Origin: Aradus depressus
Taxonomy: Eukaryota > Arthropoda > Insecta > Hemiptera > Aradidae
Assembly: GCA_963662175.1 (NCBI GenBank)
Contig: OY759219.1
Coordinates: 26,454,908 to 26,518,907 of the forward strand
Reading direction: 5' to 3'
DNA: 64,000 bases
The position numbers were made by a program, and so were the translations under genes. How positions within the stretch are numbered: the first letter of the stretch is position 1; each line of letters starts with the position of its first letter. This document shows positions 43,591 to 54,496 of the stretch, piece by piece. Under the pieces are notes generated by a model. It did not search any database. It saw only the letters and a list, made by a program, of their open reading frames with translations, and was not told where the DNA came from.

Positions 43591-44128
43591 AGCAAAGTTT
43601 ATCCTCGAAAGTCGTGCCATCTCTTATCACAGAAACACATTAAACTTCGAAGTCATATCGCCTACAACCAATGTTCTCGACTCTACACAACTGTACTGCA
43701 TTCACTTTGAGTCTCTTAGACTATTCGTATATACTCGTATACCAAATACAGTACCTTTTATTCCCCCTAGATGTATGTAAAGTTCATTCAACGCTGTCAG
43801 TCTGATTGACGACTTGAGTCGCGCACTGTTGCTCCAAGTGTGTCATACAACTCTTGTTGGCCCCAAGTTACTCCCGTCATCAGATGTCTCTCGTCCGCTC
43901 TTTGAATCAACAACTATTTTATACATTCTGTTATAATGTCAGTCATCTCGCCTTCTTCTTTGTCTTCTAGAGGACATATAGACTAAACCTCATACATTTT
44001 TCACAAGATACATCCCGAGGGTACACTCTGAGTTCAATGCACTTGGAATATGCAAATTTGTTCAATCAAATTGTATGCAATGATTAATATAAAAATTTCA
44101 ATTACACAAACTTCTGTTTTACATTTAA
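43591..44128. other. Unassigned sequence
   Basis: A short SINE-like word (gaagtcatatcgcctac, 43,650-43,667) suggests a tiny SINE-A piece; otherwise nothing was recognised. Confidence 0.35.
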
Positions 44129-44479
44129 ACGACTTTAAGTTTCTTGTCAGTGCTATTACATACCGGATTTTAAATGCTCAATGTGTCCAGTACTTAATTC
44201 GGAAAACATGAATTTCTTAGAGGGAAAGAGGATGAGAAAGACGAAGAAAAAAAAGTTCAGAATTTTCTCGGAGTTGGCCGATGTAGTGGGAAACTCGAAT
44301 AATTCCTAATATTCGAGTTGCCCACTTCATCGGCCAACTCCGAGAAAATTCTGAACTTTTCTTCTTCGTCTTTCTCTTCATCTTTCCTTCTAAGAAATTC
44401 ATATTTTCCGAATTAAGTATTTCACATTAAGCTTTTAAAATCTGTTATGTAATAGCTCTGACAAGAAACTTAAAGTCGT
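44129..44479. mobile_element. Long palindrome (foldback), about 170-bp arms
   Basis: acgactttaagtttcttgtc at the left returns as its reverse complement ending at 44,479. The arms stay paired through ttcggaaaacatgaatttct, aagttcagaattttctcgga and gttggccgatgtagtgg, with only a few loop bases around 44,304. Mismatches and small indels are scattered, so it is not a recent artefact. The open frame at 44,217-44,402 crosses the centre and is not a gene. Confidence 0.9.
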
Positions 44480-44787
44480 ATTAGGTTTTATGTCTCATGC
44501 CTGGGCTTTAACTACGAGGTCATATCGCCTACTACCAGAGCGCTCTTTCGTCACTCTGGTAGACCTGAGGCCAACTCCACTGTGGGAGTCCTAAATTTTG
44601 CCTACCCTAAATTTTTATTCACCTAGGGTAGGGGGTCTTTAAGGAGTACCTGATATCGTACAGGCTCGGGACCATCGCTTAACGTCCCATCTGAAGGACG
44701 GCATGCTTAAGTTTATTTTACCTCCCAGAAAAAATAAACTAAGGGCCTCGGTCGGGTTTTGAACCCACTATCTTGAGCTCAGAACTA
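44480..44787 (-). mobile_element. SINE-A, 5'-truncated, abutting the palindrome
   Basis: Tail attaggttttatgtctcatg begins exactly where the palindrome ends. The B-box region gttttgaacccactatcttg is present, and the A-box end is missing. Confidence 0.9.
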
Positions 44788-45780
44788 TATATCAGTGCCG
44801 TTTTAAGACTTTCTGGAGCCATGAGGCAGACTTCATCCGGGGGCTCTTGAATTATTTTTTCAATATTATCCTCAACTTTATTTTTAATAATTTATTTAAT
44901 ATACCAGAACATTCTAGAATCTTATAGAATGTTATGACATTTTCCAGCATGTTCTACTTCAAAAAACTATTAATTTATATATAATATATATATATATATA
45001 TATAATATTATTTCCATATAGACCATTATTATTTTATTATATATATATATATTTTTCCTATTATTTTGTACATAACCATATGTTATCGATGTACTATATA
45101 TATTTTTTATTTTTTTTATTTTTATTTTATTAAATTTATTTATTATTCTATTTTTTTTATTTCATTTTTTTTAAATATACCATTCATCAAATTTACGTAT
45201 AGTTAATACCGATTGAAAAAAAAAAAAAAATCAGAGGTAGAGAGAGAAGTTGGTTTATTGTCACGTGGGGGATGTTTTATGTTACTTTTAAATGATACAT
45301 GGAAAAGAGCATTAGAATATTCTTGTTGTGGCCATAATATTTTTTTTTATTTTACCCATTTTGATTCCTAAGAATTTAGGAAAATATCCAAATTCATCTA
45401 GGAAAGTAAGATTTGCATGACTGGAGAATTAGATAAGTCCAGGGTTATGTTATGGAGAATGGGTGTGTCTCCAGGAATGGCTGTTCGTCCTGTCAATGGC
45501 ACTGCGACGGAAATGGAAAGCTTTCCTCAAACCGGTTTCCATTATTCCAACCACATGCGCATTTCTCAGAAATCTTTGATTCAGTTTACTCTACACATTA
45601 ATCTTATATCTCTTTTTTTTTACAGTTTTTCTTTGCTCCAGCTATTTGGAGGAATAGGGGGAATGTTACGTAATCAGAATGTCAATTTTGAATTTTCAAC
45701 AAAATTTAATTTTTTTTTTCATATTCCATAAATGAAAAAAGTCTTCCCCTCCAATACCAGTCTACCGTTTTAAGATGGGG
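44788..45780. other. Unassigned; AT microsatellites
   Basis: TA-rich runs at 44,980-45,080 and poly-T at 45,110-45,170. tatcagtgccgttttaagac at 44,800 resembles a hAT terminus, but no partner was found. The frame 45,417-45,731 starts in less AT-rich sequence and ends in repeat X; no domain recognised. Confidence 0.35.
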
Positions 45781-45874
45781 GTTAAAGTGCATCACGAAAA
45801 TGTGTCACACCTCGAGAGCTTATATCTCCTAAAATGATGAACCAAACGCCGATAGAAAGCTTATATAGTACGAT

Positions 45875-46090
45875 TTATTATAAAATAAGTTTCAACCCTT
45901 CATCTTTCATCCCTTAAATACGGCAGCATAAAAACAAAAAATTAGGCGAAATCCCGAAAGACAGTGTCTCAAAGTTATCCGTAATATACTAAAGTTTTTA
46001 CTGACAGACATGTATTTATTCTATTTGTAATATGTATTATTTATGAAAGTTGAAGGATTGAAACTTGTTTTATAATAAATCGTACTACAC
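45875..46090. repeat. Inverted repeat, 45-bp arms
   Basis: tagtacgatttattataaaa taagtttcaacccttcatct at the left is the reverse complement of the segment ending gaaacttgttttataataaa tcgtactac at 46,088. The loop is about 130 bases. Confidence 0.85.
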
Positions 46091-46175
46091 AATTGGCAAC
46101 AATAATACAGTTCATTCTACTTCTAGTGAAATTAATTAATAATCGATTATGATAGTTACCATGATTGTATTTAGC

Positions 46176-47123
46176 ATAAAGAGTCTAGCCGGATAGGAGT
46201 ACGAAAACTGCCCCCCAATGATTTTCGAATGGGCAATTGACCAACAGTTTGCACATATAAAAAGAAAACTTTCCTGAAAATTTCAGCTCTCATATGCAAG
46301 TTTAACTTTTTTTTTTCCTTTGCGGTTATTGCGAGTATGAAACTGTCGATTTTTTTTTGAAGTTCTTATGCTTCAAATTATTATTATTATTACTAGAATA
46401 ATAATTATTGAGTAGTGCGCAATTTCTCGTGCAGGCGGTTAGAGTTCGATTTCCGACCAAGGCAAAAAGATGCGGTATAAAAATTTAATTTAAAAAAATT
46501 CTTCATAAAATTGTTGAAAAAAATAGTACTGTTAACAACCGTTTAATACTGCTATATATTTATTGTATTTAAAAAAAAAACATATATATTTTACGACATT
46601 ATTTTAATAAAAATTCATAATATTATATATAGAATAATTCATAATATCATATAATAAATAGAAACGGAAATAGCCGAAATAAATGACTTTTTATTTTTTT
46701 AACATTGTTGCACCACATCAAAAAACTCGAAAAAATCAGGGTATATTTTGATATAAAAAACACGTATTGTGTGAAAATTTGGTGAGTGTCACTCAAAAAT
46801 AACATTAGAAACTGCCATTTTGAATTATTCTAAAGTCGATAAAAAATAGAATTTAAATCGGAAGATTAAAAAAAAATACTATAGGTGTATTTGAAGCATA
46901 ATAACTTCAAAAAAAAAAAATCGACAGTTTCATACCCGCAACAACCGCAAAGGAAAAAAAAAATGAAAATTGCATTTTTTTTTTAATTTTCATCGAATAA
47001 TGGGAGTTGGGAGCTGAAATTTTCAGGAAACTTTTCTTTTTATACGTGGAAACTGTTGGTCAATTGCCCATTCGAAAATCGTTGGGGGCAGTTTTTGTAC
47101 TCTTATCCGGCTAGATCCTTTAT
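46176..47123. mobile_element. Foldback transposon, about 200-230-bp arms
   Basis: The left arm (46,176-46,378) contains ctagccggataggagtacga, caattgaccaacagtt and gaaactgtcgattttttttt. The right arm (about 46,890-47,123) is its imperfect reverse complement, including gaaactgttggtcaattgcc and cttatccggctagatccttt. The middle (46,380-46,890) is AT-rich and non-coding and includes a weak tRNA-like word (gttagagttcgatttcc). The class may be a long-TIR MITE. Confidence 0.88.
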
Positions 47124-47599
47124 GTGAAATAAATAAAATACGAAAGATTTATTTTGTTTTAATTTGAAAAACTGAATATACTATATATTCTACGTCATCT
47201 GTTGCGGCACAGTTGTAGCTGTGCCCATTACTGTTTTTTCTTTATAATAGGCGGTTGCGATGGCCGCTGTAGCTTCATTTCAATAGACATAGAAAGGAAG
47301 AGATATTCCTTTTCAAGACAAGTCCTTTGGAATCCCTAGAATTCTTTCTGGGTCACTTCCCCTTCGGAAGGATGCGGGACTATCTTTGGAGTGAACAGCA
47401 AGGATGGAAGTACAGAGACTGACGTACAATGGAGATAATAACTACCGGGTTTGGGAGGAGAACTACAGGATTATCTGGAGACAAAGAACCGAAGAAGAGG
47501 AACAGGAAGGGTACCTTCTGAGAAGTCACCGCTGAGGTGAACAATACACCTACCCATTTTAAAATACGATATTCCCTACTCTAGCTAAATATTATTTAC
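47124..47599. other. Unassigned, less AT-rich
   Basis: 47,190-47,530 has balanced composition, but all frames are broken and none is recognised. Confidence 0.35.
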
Positions 47600-47830
47600 T
47601 AACTATAGTTGCCGATGCCGTGCCGTAAATTCGCAATAATAGTATTACAGACACTTCTGAATCCTCATACTACATTTCGTGTCGATACATTTATTACATC
47701 GGAAGTTATTCGGGTTTTTATATGAGCCTCCCTCTCATCCTCCCCATCCCTTCTACCGATTTTGCTTTAAATTTAAATTTAAAATTTCATGTCGTTACAT
47801 TTATTTTATTATTAATTTATTCATTGAACG
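47600..47830 (+). repeat. Repeat X copy
   Basis: cacttctgaatcctcatact, cgtgtcgatacatttattac and atcggaagttattcgg. Confidence 0.7.
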
Positions 47831-48210
47831 GAATTTCTTTTTTTTTTTTGTTAAAAAATAATAAAATGAGTTCCTTGGAATCAGTTCTGTCGAAACTACG
47901 TTTAAATCATTATTTTTTATTATGTACATACTAATTTATTTTTCTTGTTTTCTCTTTTTTGTGTTTTTATATTTTATATCTTTCTTTCATTTATTTATAT
48001 ATATTATATACTTTTTATTGTTATTTTGTTTTCTTTCTAACTTTATCTTAATTTTAAATAAATTAAGACAAATGTATCTACTGTATTTATTATATACTTT
48101 ATCTATTATATATTATTATTATTATTGTACTCATATTTTCAAGTATTTATTTATTCATTTCATTTTATTTTTAGTAGTATTTTTAATTCTAATCCATTTG
48201 TGTCAGAGAA
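47831..48210. other. Unassigned, T-rich
   Basis: Long T/A runs create an apparent hydrophobic open frame (47,922-48,218) with no credible protein features. Confidence 0.5.
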
Positions 48211-48335
48211 AAATTTAGGACTCCCATAGTAGAGTCGGGTTCTTGTCCACCAGAGTGACGAAAGAGCGCTCTGGTTGCAGGCGATATGACCTCGTAGTTA
48301 AAGCCCGGGCATGAGTCATACAACCTAACCTAAGA
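48211..48335 (+). mobile_element. SINE-A, 3' third only
   Basis: aatttaggactcccatagta to cataacctaacctaa-type tail. Severe 5' truncation at the aaattta word. Confidence 0.9.
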
Positions 48336-48629
48336 AAGTAAAATCAAATATACTTTAAAAACGTTTCCTTCATAGATTCCAGATTGGCCATAACCGAAGT
48401 CTCATATGATTCTTGTAAAACCTCTTGGTGGGCGTTCTACAGGTGTAGAATATCCAAATAATATAGAATAGAATCGTTATCTGAATATCGAATGAGAAGA
48501 AGAAAGACATTTTTGTATGAGGGAACCAAGACATCTGTTCAAACAATCAGCTGTCGCTCGCTATACAATATTGGAGATAAGGTGTCTGTTTTATATTCAG
48601 TTCATGTTTGTCGTAAGTTCATCAGACAG

Positions 48630-48912
48630 GTATTGTTTCTACAATGGTGACTCGTCGGTCAATCACCGGCTATGTACTTCCCCAGGACGAATTAATCAAT
48701 TAAGTTTTCACTCTCCCTCCTGAACCAGTGAAGCTTTTGTACCAAATGTTAATGGTTGACTTACCCACTGGCTTTTGAATCCTCACACTAAATTTTTTGT
48801 CATTCATTTGAGTTGATGTAATGTATCGACATGAAATTTAGTATGGAGATACAGAAGCCCATGAAAAAAACACCTGATGCCGCATATGAAATTTCTTATT
48901 TATACATTAATT
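48630..48912 (+). repeat. Repeat X, left of the 1.1-kb transposon
   Basis: cggtcaatcaccggctatgt, acttccccaggacgaattaa and, just before the insertion, ttcttatttatacattaatt. Confidence 0.75.
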
Positions 48913-49285
48913 GAATCGCTTATTTCAGAAACCCCATAAGTGCATAATTTCAAGTTTTGAGATATTTAAGAAAAACTTCTAACTTAACGAAAAGCAGTTA
49001 TATTTTTACAAAAAAATTCCTGAATGTAAAGGAAGGTATTATACATAATTTGGAAACGTATTATATTCATTAAAGTGGAAGAAGAGGGTTAAAAAATATA
49101 TATATATGCATCCTCTGCATTTATGGGGTTTTTGCAATAAAATTATGACACTTTTTTACCATTTTTATGAAATTAATGAGTTCAGTTAAGGGTAAAAATC
49201 AACAAAGCTGTCTTCTAATAAAATTTAACTTTATTTTGGTAAATAAAAAGGTATTTTGTAAAAATAAAATACATAATATGATGCA

Positions 49286-49733
49286 TTATACTGCAGAGTC
49301 AAAGTCTTCTATTCTTTCAACTTGAGATGTTGGGCAACTCAAAATCATGGTGTAGAATTCAGCATAGTCTGAGGTGTATCAAGCGAGCTTTTGAGGATCA
49401 TCAATTTTTTTCTTGTTAATTGGGATTTTCCCAGCAGGGTAGGCTTTCATAGTTGGCAGCTCAGGAGGGAACGTGGTCTTTCTTAAAGAAAATGTTGACG
49501 TAGTAATGCCATTAATGAACGTCTTGGCTTTGAGTTTTCCAGGTAAACCATTGCTGAAGATAAAGTGTTTGTAGGTCGGATATTTTGTCCTTCTTTAGAA
49601 TACCTCTGCCTAACGTTTCATCAGAGTTGACGGTTTTCTTGTACGAGCATGGCCACCACTTACTGAAACTCAAAATGTCGTCTGTTTGTACTTCATGAAT
49701 GGAGAAGCGACCACATCTGCTAGCCTCCAAATA
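49286..49733 (-). pseudogene. Decayed protein of the 1.1-kb transposon
   Basis: The first frame runs MEASRCGRFSIHEVQTDDIL SFSKWWPCSYKKTVNSDETL GRGILKKDKISD... to about 49,545. A frameshift leads into GLPGKLKAKTFINGITTSTF and PTMKAYPAGKIPINKKKIDD. An in-frame stop follows (before YTSDYAEFYTMILSCPTSQ) and the frame ends DFDSAV at 49,286. The codon pattern and composition differ clearly from the AT-rich surroundings. I do not recognise the family; it may be the C-terminal part of the transposase or an accessory protein. Confidence 0.6.
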
Positions 49734-49807
49734 TTATTCGACCTTTAGAACGTTCTTATATCTAATAAATCCCACAAATAACTTCAATGCAAAAAACATG
49801 TTACAAG

Positions 49808-49864
49808 TATTTAGCGCAGAAACCCCCTAAGTGATGTCGCTTATGGGTTTTCTGCACTAAACGA
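49808..49864. repeat. Subterminal hairpin of the 1.1-kb transposon
   Basis: tttagcgcagaaaccccctaag pairs with cttatgggttttctgcactaaa (two of the five subterminal words) around an 8-base loop. Confidence 0.85.
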
Positions 49865-50012
49865 ATATTTCAACAACGCGAAATGGTGGTATAAGGAACG
49901 TTGTTTTACTGGATTTTGCATCAAATGTAGCATCAATCAATCAACTACAAAAACCAGTATAAACTCAATTTCGAATTTTTTGTCGGTTATGGGTTTCTGA
50001 AATAAGCGATTC

Positions 50013-50215
50013 AATTACAACGGCAGTTATTAGAGTTTTCGTGTTAAACCACCCCCTAATCCCTCCCTACCTTTGGCAGATTCGCCTGAAAATGAGTAGG
50101 TGTTGTCCTTATGGGGTACTGGACACACATATAAAATTTCTTGTCGGTACATACATTCTATCGGGAGTTATCGTATTCGCAGACACATACACAAATGCTT
50201 TCTTCAATTTTTTTA
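50013..50215 (+). repeat. Repeat X, right of the 1.1-kb transposon
   Basis: attacaacggcagttattag, cctttggcagattcgcctga and ttctatcgggagttatcgta continue the interrupted copy. Confidence 0.75.
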
Positions 50216-50579
50216 TTACATTTTCGAATCCTTTCGCGGGCCGTATTAAGCCGCTCTGCGGTCCGTATCTAAGCCCCATGTCCAAAGTTTGCTCATACGT
50301 TTCTTATTTCAAGACATAGGATTCATTGAGAGTAGGTACGGAACAGTGTTCCCCCTCATAAATCACCAACGAGGTCCAGGCACTGAATCGGACATCACGT
50401 GGAAATCTCCATATTCAAGAGGTTCTCAAATTTCAATAAAATTTGACTTTCATGTACTCTGGTACAGTTTCACATGTACCCTGGTTCATATCACCAATAT
50501 TACACATGAGACGAAATCAACATTAATAACTGTTGACACAATTTTGAGGGATTTACACTAAATATCCTGTCACGCTTCA
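50216..50579. other. Unassigned sequence
   Basis: Frames at 50,289-50,561 and 50,041-50,319 have no recognised domain. Confidence 0.35.
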
Positions 50580-50926
50580 TCCAGATTATGTAGAATAGAA
50601 CCGAGGATGAAAGGGATTTTGGAATTTGCTTCTTCATCCCATCTGAAATTTGAGGACCAATTAGCGATTAAAAATTTAATAACGAATATTTTTGGCAAGA
50701 ACAAATTTTTCGTCAGGTCCAACCGTTTTCGTGTAAATTAAGGAATCATTAAAAAATGTGTTTCAAAACGACATTTCAGGATGGTTCTTGGCATGAATCT
50801 CGAAAACCAGACGACCTGCAAAAAAACCTATTTCATATAAAATTTGTCTTTTAGTTTTTCCTACAACATGTAGTTGAAAAGATTTTTGATTAGGTATGAG
50901 TGATATGTTGTAAAATATACGATATA
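50580..50926 (-). repeat. Repeat X, long-form fragment
   Basis: gttttcgtgtaaattaagga, aacgacatttcaggatggtt and ccagacgacctgcaaaa match the inverted long module at 13.2 kb. Confidence 0.65.
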
Positions 50927-51561
50927 CAGTAGAGTCCCGTTAATCCGGACTAGATGAGACCGGACCCCGTCCGGATCACCGAAAGTCCGGATTAAACGGA
51001 ATTTGCTGTAAAATGCACATGATAAATATTTTAGCCATTTTTTTTTCTCATACATACACCTTTTACTTCAGCTTAAATTTATTTTCAATACTACGTAATG
51101 TATGTCGACCTACGAACTGAGATAGGGTTAACAAAACAAAACATCTTTGTTCTATCAAAATCGATTTATTGTACAGTACAGTACTAATGTACAAAACAAA
51201 CCACCATTTTTACATTATAACATTAATGTACATGTTATAATGTAAAAATTAAGAATTTTAAAAACGAAATATGTAAACATTAAATTCTGAACAGGACTAT
51301 AAAATAAAACAATGTACAGTACGTAATGAAAACAAGAATAATATTTTTAGACTCACTGAAAAAAGTTTTTAATTTTTTTTTTTTGCTTTAAAGAAGACCG
51401 ACGTCGTTTTGCCGTACGATCTTGTAGGCGCCCCAAGATCAGTAGTCAAACTCTCTCTTTGAATTATTTTCGTACTTACCGCTCGCTAAATTAAATTTTT
51501 GGTTATAATCCCGTCCGGATTAACCGGATGTCTGGATAATCGGGACAGCGGGCCTCCACTG
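50927..51561. mobile_element. pogo/Tigger-type non-autonomous element
   Basis: The left end TA-cagtagagtcccgttaatcc and right end (reverse complement) TA-cagtggaggcccgctgtccc are inverted, with further tccggat repeats inside each end (50,940-51,000; 51,510-51,540). TA flanks both sides, as expected for the Tc1/mariner/pogo superfamily. The interior is AT-rich, with a palindrome at 51,207-51,251 (tttttacattataacattaa). At 635 bp there is no intact transposase. Confidence 0.85.
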
Positions 51562-51563
51562 TA

Positions 51564-52079
51564 TACATACGTACTTGGCCTCACTAGATTTTTCTAAGTA
51601 GTTAGATATGTGATTAGAGCACATATTACATACATTCTTTTCCTACCAAATAACCATAATCAGAAGAGAACTCGAGGACAACACACTATTGTCGTCAGTC
51701 GTCGTTCCCATGTAAGGTATTTTCTTCATTTTGTCATCGTTAGAGACATGGCCACGTTGGTAAACATTATTTTGTTACGTGCGAATGCAGTAAGAACTAT
51801 CTGTCTTGGCTTTGTACGTAACCAGATGCAAATTCAAGGTTTTGCAGGTCAATGACCACATACGTATTGAACGATTTGGGGAATTTTTGAAATTTTCGTT
51901 TTATTTACCCAGCTGTTTGAAGAAAAGGGGAAGTTATGTAATCGGAAAAAAATTGGATTTTGTGTTTTTATCGATATTCATATTCAATTTTCTGATTTCA
52001 AGAGTCAAAAAAAAATATCTGTCTTTGTGTGTACATTTTTGTAAATTCTCATAAGTACATCTCATAATTTTCCGCAGAA
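51564..52079. other. Unassigned; short X end
   Basis: Frames at 51,610-51,855 and 51,806-52,054 are unrecognised; aaaaggggaagttatgtaat (51,925) is the X terminal word in reverse. Confidence 0.4.
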
Positions 52080-52600
52080 TTTAAAAAAATATGACTACAA
52101 AAATAATAATATTATACAGTAGGTAAACTATATAATAACTACAGTAGATAATGTTTTAATTTAATTAAAATTAAGATAGCCAGGGAGCCATGGTGGCCGT
52201 GCGGGCTAGAGCGTAGGGCTTTGGTCGCATGGTCTCACCATGGTTTGCGGGTTCGATCCCGTCCGGGAGTGAGTTTTATTTCGTAGATAGAACTCCCTCC
52301 CGGGGCCATGGATGTCATAAATAACTAGATAACACCATTATAAGAGTCATGGCTAATACGCATTGTATGTAAGGCAAAAAAAAAAAAAATTCCGGAAGTG
52401 TCTTTTCACGACGACATTTCGGGAAGTTCTCTCGTCCCTTCCTCAGGTCACAATGTGCAAAATATAGAAAAGAGAAAGAAAACAAAATAATAATAATAAA
52501 ATATATATATATTTAATATTATATACATATAAATAATGAAATAAATAAATAAAATGCTGATAAAAAAAGTATAAATAATAAAAAATAATGAATAAAACAT
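52080..52600 (-). mobile_element. Repeat Y copy split by a second SINE
   Basis: aataatattatacagtaggt and taattaaaattaagatag (to 52,180) join, after the SINE, to ttccggaagtgtcttttcac and the hairpin half acatttcgggaagttctctc gtcccttcctcagg. Minus-strand motif: CTGAGGAAGGGACG, loop, TTCCC-GAAA. Confidence 0.8.
52181..52391 (+). mobile_element. SINE-B, tRNA-derived, poly-A tailed
   Basis: agggagccatggtggccgtg cgggctagagcg resembles the start and A box of a class II (Leu/Ser-like) tRNA. B box ggttcgatccc at 52,250-52,260. A non-tRNA body of about 110 bases follows, and the element ends aaggc plus about 14 A. It is unrelated to SINE-A: different head, body and tail. Only one copy is in the window. 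Confidence 0.85.
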
Positions 52601-52638
52601 AGATTCGACAGATCTTACAGGAGGATATCTATGGAGGA

Positions 52639-52982
52639 GAGAGCGCCGGTAGCTCAGTGGTATGCGTACTTGTCTTCTGAGCTCAAAATCGTGGGTTCGA
52701 AACCCGACCGAGGCCCTTAGTTTATTTTATCTGGGAGTTAAAATAAACTTAAGCACGCCGTCCTTCTGATGGGACGTTAAGAGATGGTCCCGAGCCTGTA
52801 CGATGTCAGGTACTCGTTAAAGACCCCTGCCCTAGGTGAATAAAAATTTAGGGTAGGCAAAATTTAGGACTCCCACAGTAGAGTCGGGCTCATGTCCACC
52901 CTACGCCCTCATTGAGTAGGTTAGGAGATATGGACCTTGCAGTTAAAACCCGGGCATGAGTCATAAAACCTAACCTAACCTA
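52639..52982 (+). mobile_element. SINE-A, full-length with TSD
   Basis: TATGGAGGA flanks it at 52,630-52,638 and 52,983-52,991. The A box and B box (gggttcgaaaccc) are both intact, making it the copy best able to be transcribed. About 20 bases around the 3' hairpin (ccagag...ctctgg) are replaced by ctacgccctcattgagtagg. Tail aacctaacctaaccta. Confidence 0.94.
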
Positions 52983-53153
52983 TATGGAGGAACTCTGCCA
53001 AAAAATAAAAATAAAAATGAAAGCTTTGTATCAAATAATGTTTTTGAATATAAAACACAATTTTTTTTATTATGTTTATTTCTCTATTTTTGTTCAATGA
53101 GAAAAAAATACTTTTTCCGAATAAAAGGTTTCTTCGAACATAATACTTAAGTT

Positions 53154-53515
53154 GACTTTACATGAGCAGCAAAAATGCAAAGCGCAGCAGCAGCAAATGC
53201 ACGCTGTGGTTTCTGTGCTTTTAGAATTAAATTACTCACATCCAATAGGGTGCATTTGCTGCTGCTGCTGCGCTTTCCATTTTTACTGCGCATGTAAAAT
53301 CAGCTTTAAAAGTATAAAGTATAACTTAAATGAAAATTTTGAGCGAGGAAATGAAATGATGGAATTCATATATATTTAAATAAATGTAATATGACTACAT
53401 GTACATGTACATTTATGTAACAGCTGATTGCTGATTTAGGAAACTTAGCTATTTAGGAAAGGATAGCAAGCAATCCATTTTTAATAAAAAACTATTTTTT
53501 TAGTTTATTTATTTT
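53154..53515 (-). mobile_element. Element H with CAG-rich hairpin (copy 2)
   Basis: The hairpin 53,154-53,309 (actttacatgagcagcaaaa ... catgtaaaatcagcttt) is followed by gagcgaggaaatgaaatgat and the end agcaagcaatccatttttaa taaaaa. It is the reverse complement of 35,845-36,360, minus the central block. Confidence 0.8.
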
Positions 53516-54224
53516 ATTTTGGTTGTTTGCTCTGGCCAGGGGGGGGGGGGGGGGGGCACGCGTCCTCCCTCTGCCCCCCCCCCCCCTCCAGGCTACTTCC
53601 CTGACCCCTATATAAGTCAAATATCGATTTTTAGTTGAAATCGTATATTGACTTTGGTGGGGTAACGAATACTCTTCATTGTTCAATACACTGCCGGAGG
53701 ATTCCATGCTAGACAAACATCCTATGAATACAAGGTTAACTACATAACAAAAATAGGTTCTATCCTGTACATGTTTATTAACAATCGGGAAGAGAACTGA
53801 AATAGATATGAAGAATGAATGAGAACGCGAATACTGAACTCCGAATGCTATGAGGTTACGTCAGCTTGTTTAAGCACTTCCCGAAGACCTTGTTCTTGAG
53901 AACGTGCGTAGTCAATGTTTTTTTTTTTCTCTCTCTGGTCTTATTTCTTGTAGTTTTTTTTTTTTTTTTTTTGTTTTTTATTTATTTTTATTCCTTTTAA
54001 TAAATTATAAAATGTTCGACGTCACATGGTTTATTATTCTCAACGCTTGTTCGTTTGCAATTTTAATACGATAGAAACCTGTTGGCTGAAACAAACATGA
54101 AGCAAAAAAAAATAAAGTTGCATTGCCACCAGTGACAACGTTATTTAAATAAGGTCCGCGGGTTCCATGGTACATTTCATCAACACTTTCTGCTCTAAAT
54201 CTCTAGGTAAATAAACACTACAGG
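53516..54224. other. Unassigned; poly-G and poly-C runs
   Basis: About 18 G at 53,540 and 13 C at 53,575 lie close enough to pair. The rest includes poly-T near 53,960 and no gene. Confidence 0.45.
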
Positions 54225-54470
54225 GATTAATAATAATAATAACAAAAATAATAATATTTATTTCCGTTAAGCCATACCATGGTAATAGGATACGTCTTAA
54301 GAATGTATACATTAAGATAGCTTATAAAATGAAATAAATACTTGAAAATATGAGTACAAAAATATCAATATTATACAGTAGATAAATAAATTATATAGTA
54401 GATAATTTTTATTGAGATGTCTTTTTCACGACGACATTTCGGGACGTCCTTACATCCTTTCCTCAGGAAT
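54225..54470 (-). mobile_element. Repeat Y copy
   Basis: taataataataacaaaaata and tatttccgttaagccatacc form the tail side; tcacgacgacatttcgggac gtccttacatcctttcctca gg holds the hairpin word. Confidence 0.75.
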
Positions 54471-54496
54471 AAAATAGTGCCTTATAGCTTTCAATC

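Larger units (their letters stand above)
48913..50012 (-). mobile_element. 1.1-kb TIR transposon, superfamily uncertain
   Basis: The ends are perfect 22-bp inverted repeats (gaatcgcttatttcagaaac plus cc) bordered by AATT on both sides (48,909-48,912 and 50,013-50,016). The flanking repeat X reads continuously across the junction, so the borders are exact. The subterminal word GCAGAAACCCCATAAG or close variants occurs five times in both orientations (48,918; 49,122; 49,808; 49,839; 49,988). It carries a decayed minus-strand coding region. A 4-bp duplication is compatible with Sola-type elements, but I do not assign it. Confidence 0.85.

Noticed and set aside
44217..44402. 61-codon frame
   Set aside because: It spans the centre of a palindrome, so it is half one arm and half the other.
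44800..44830. hAT terminus (cagtgccgttttaagac)
   Set aside because: No inverted partner or 8-bp duplication was found downstream, so it is left unassigned.
47922..48218. Hydrophobic 98-codon frame (possible membrane protein)
   Set aside because: The sequence is almost pure T/A-rich, giving Phe/Tyr/Leu/Ile by composition, and it ends in a SINE.
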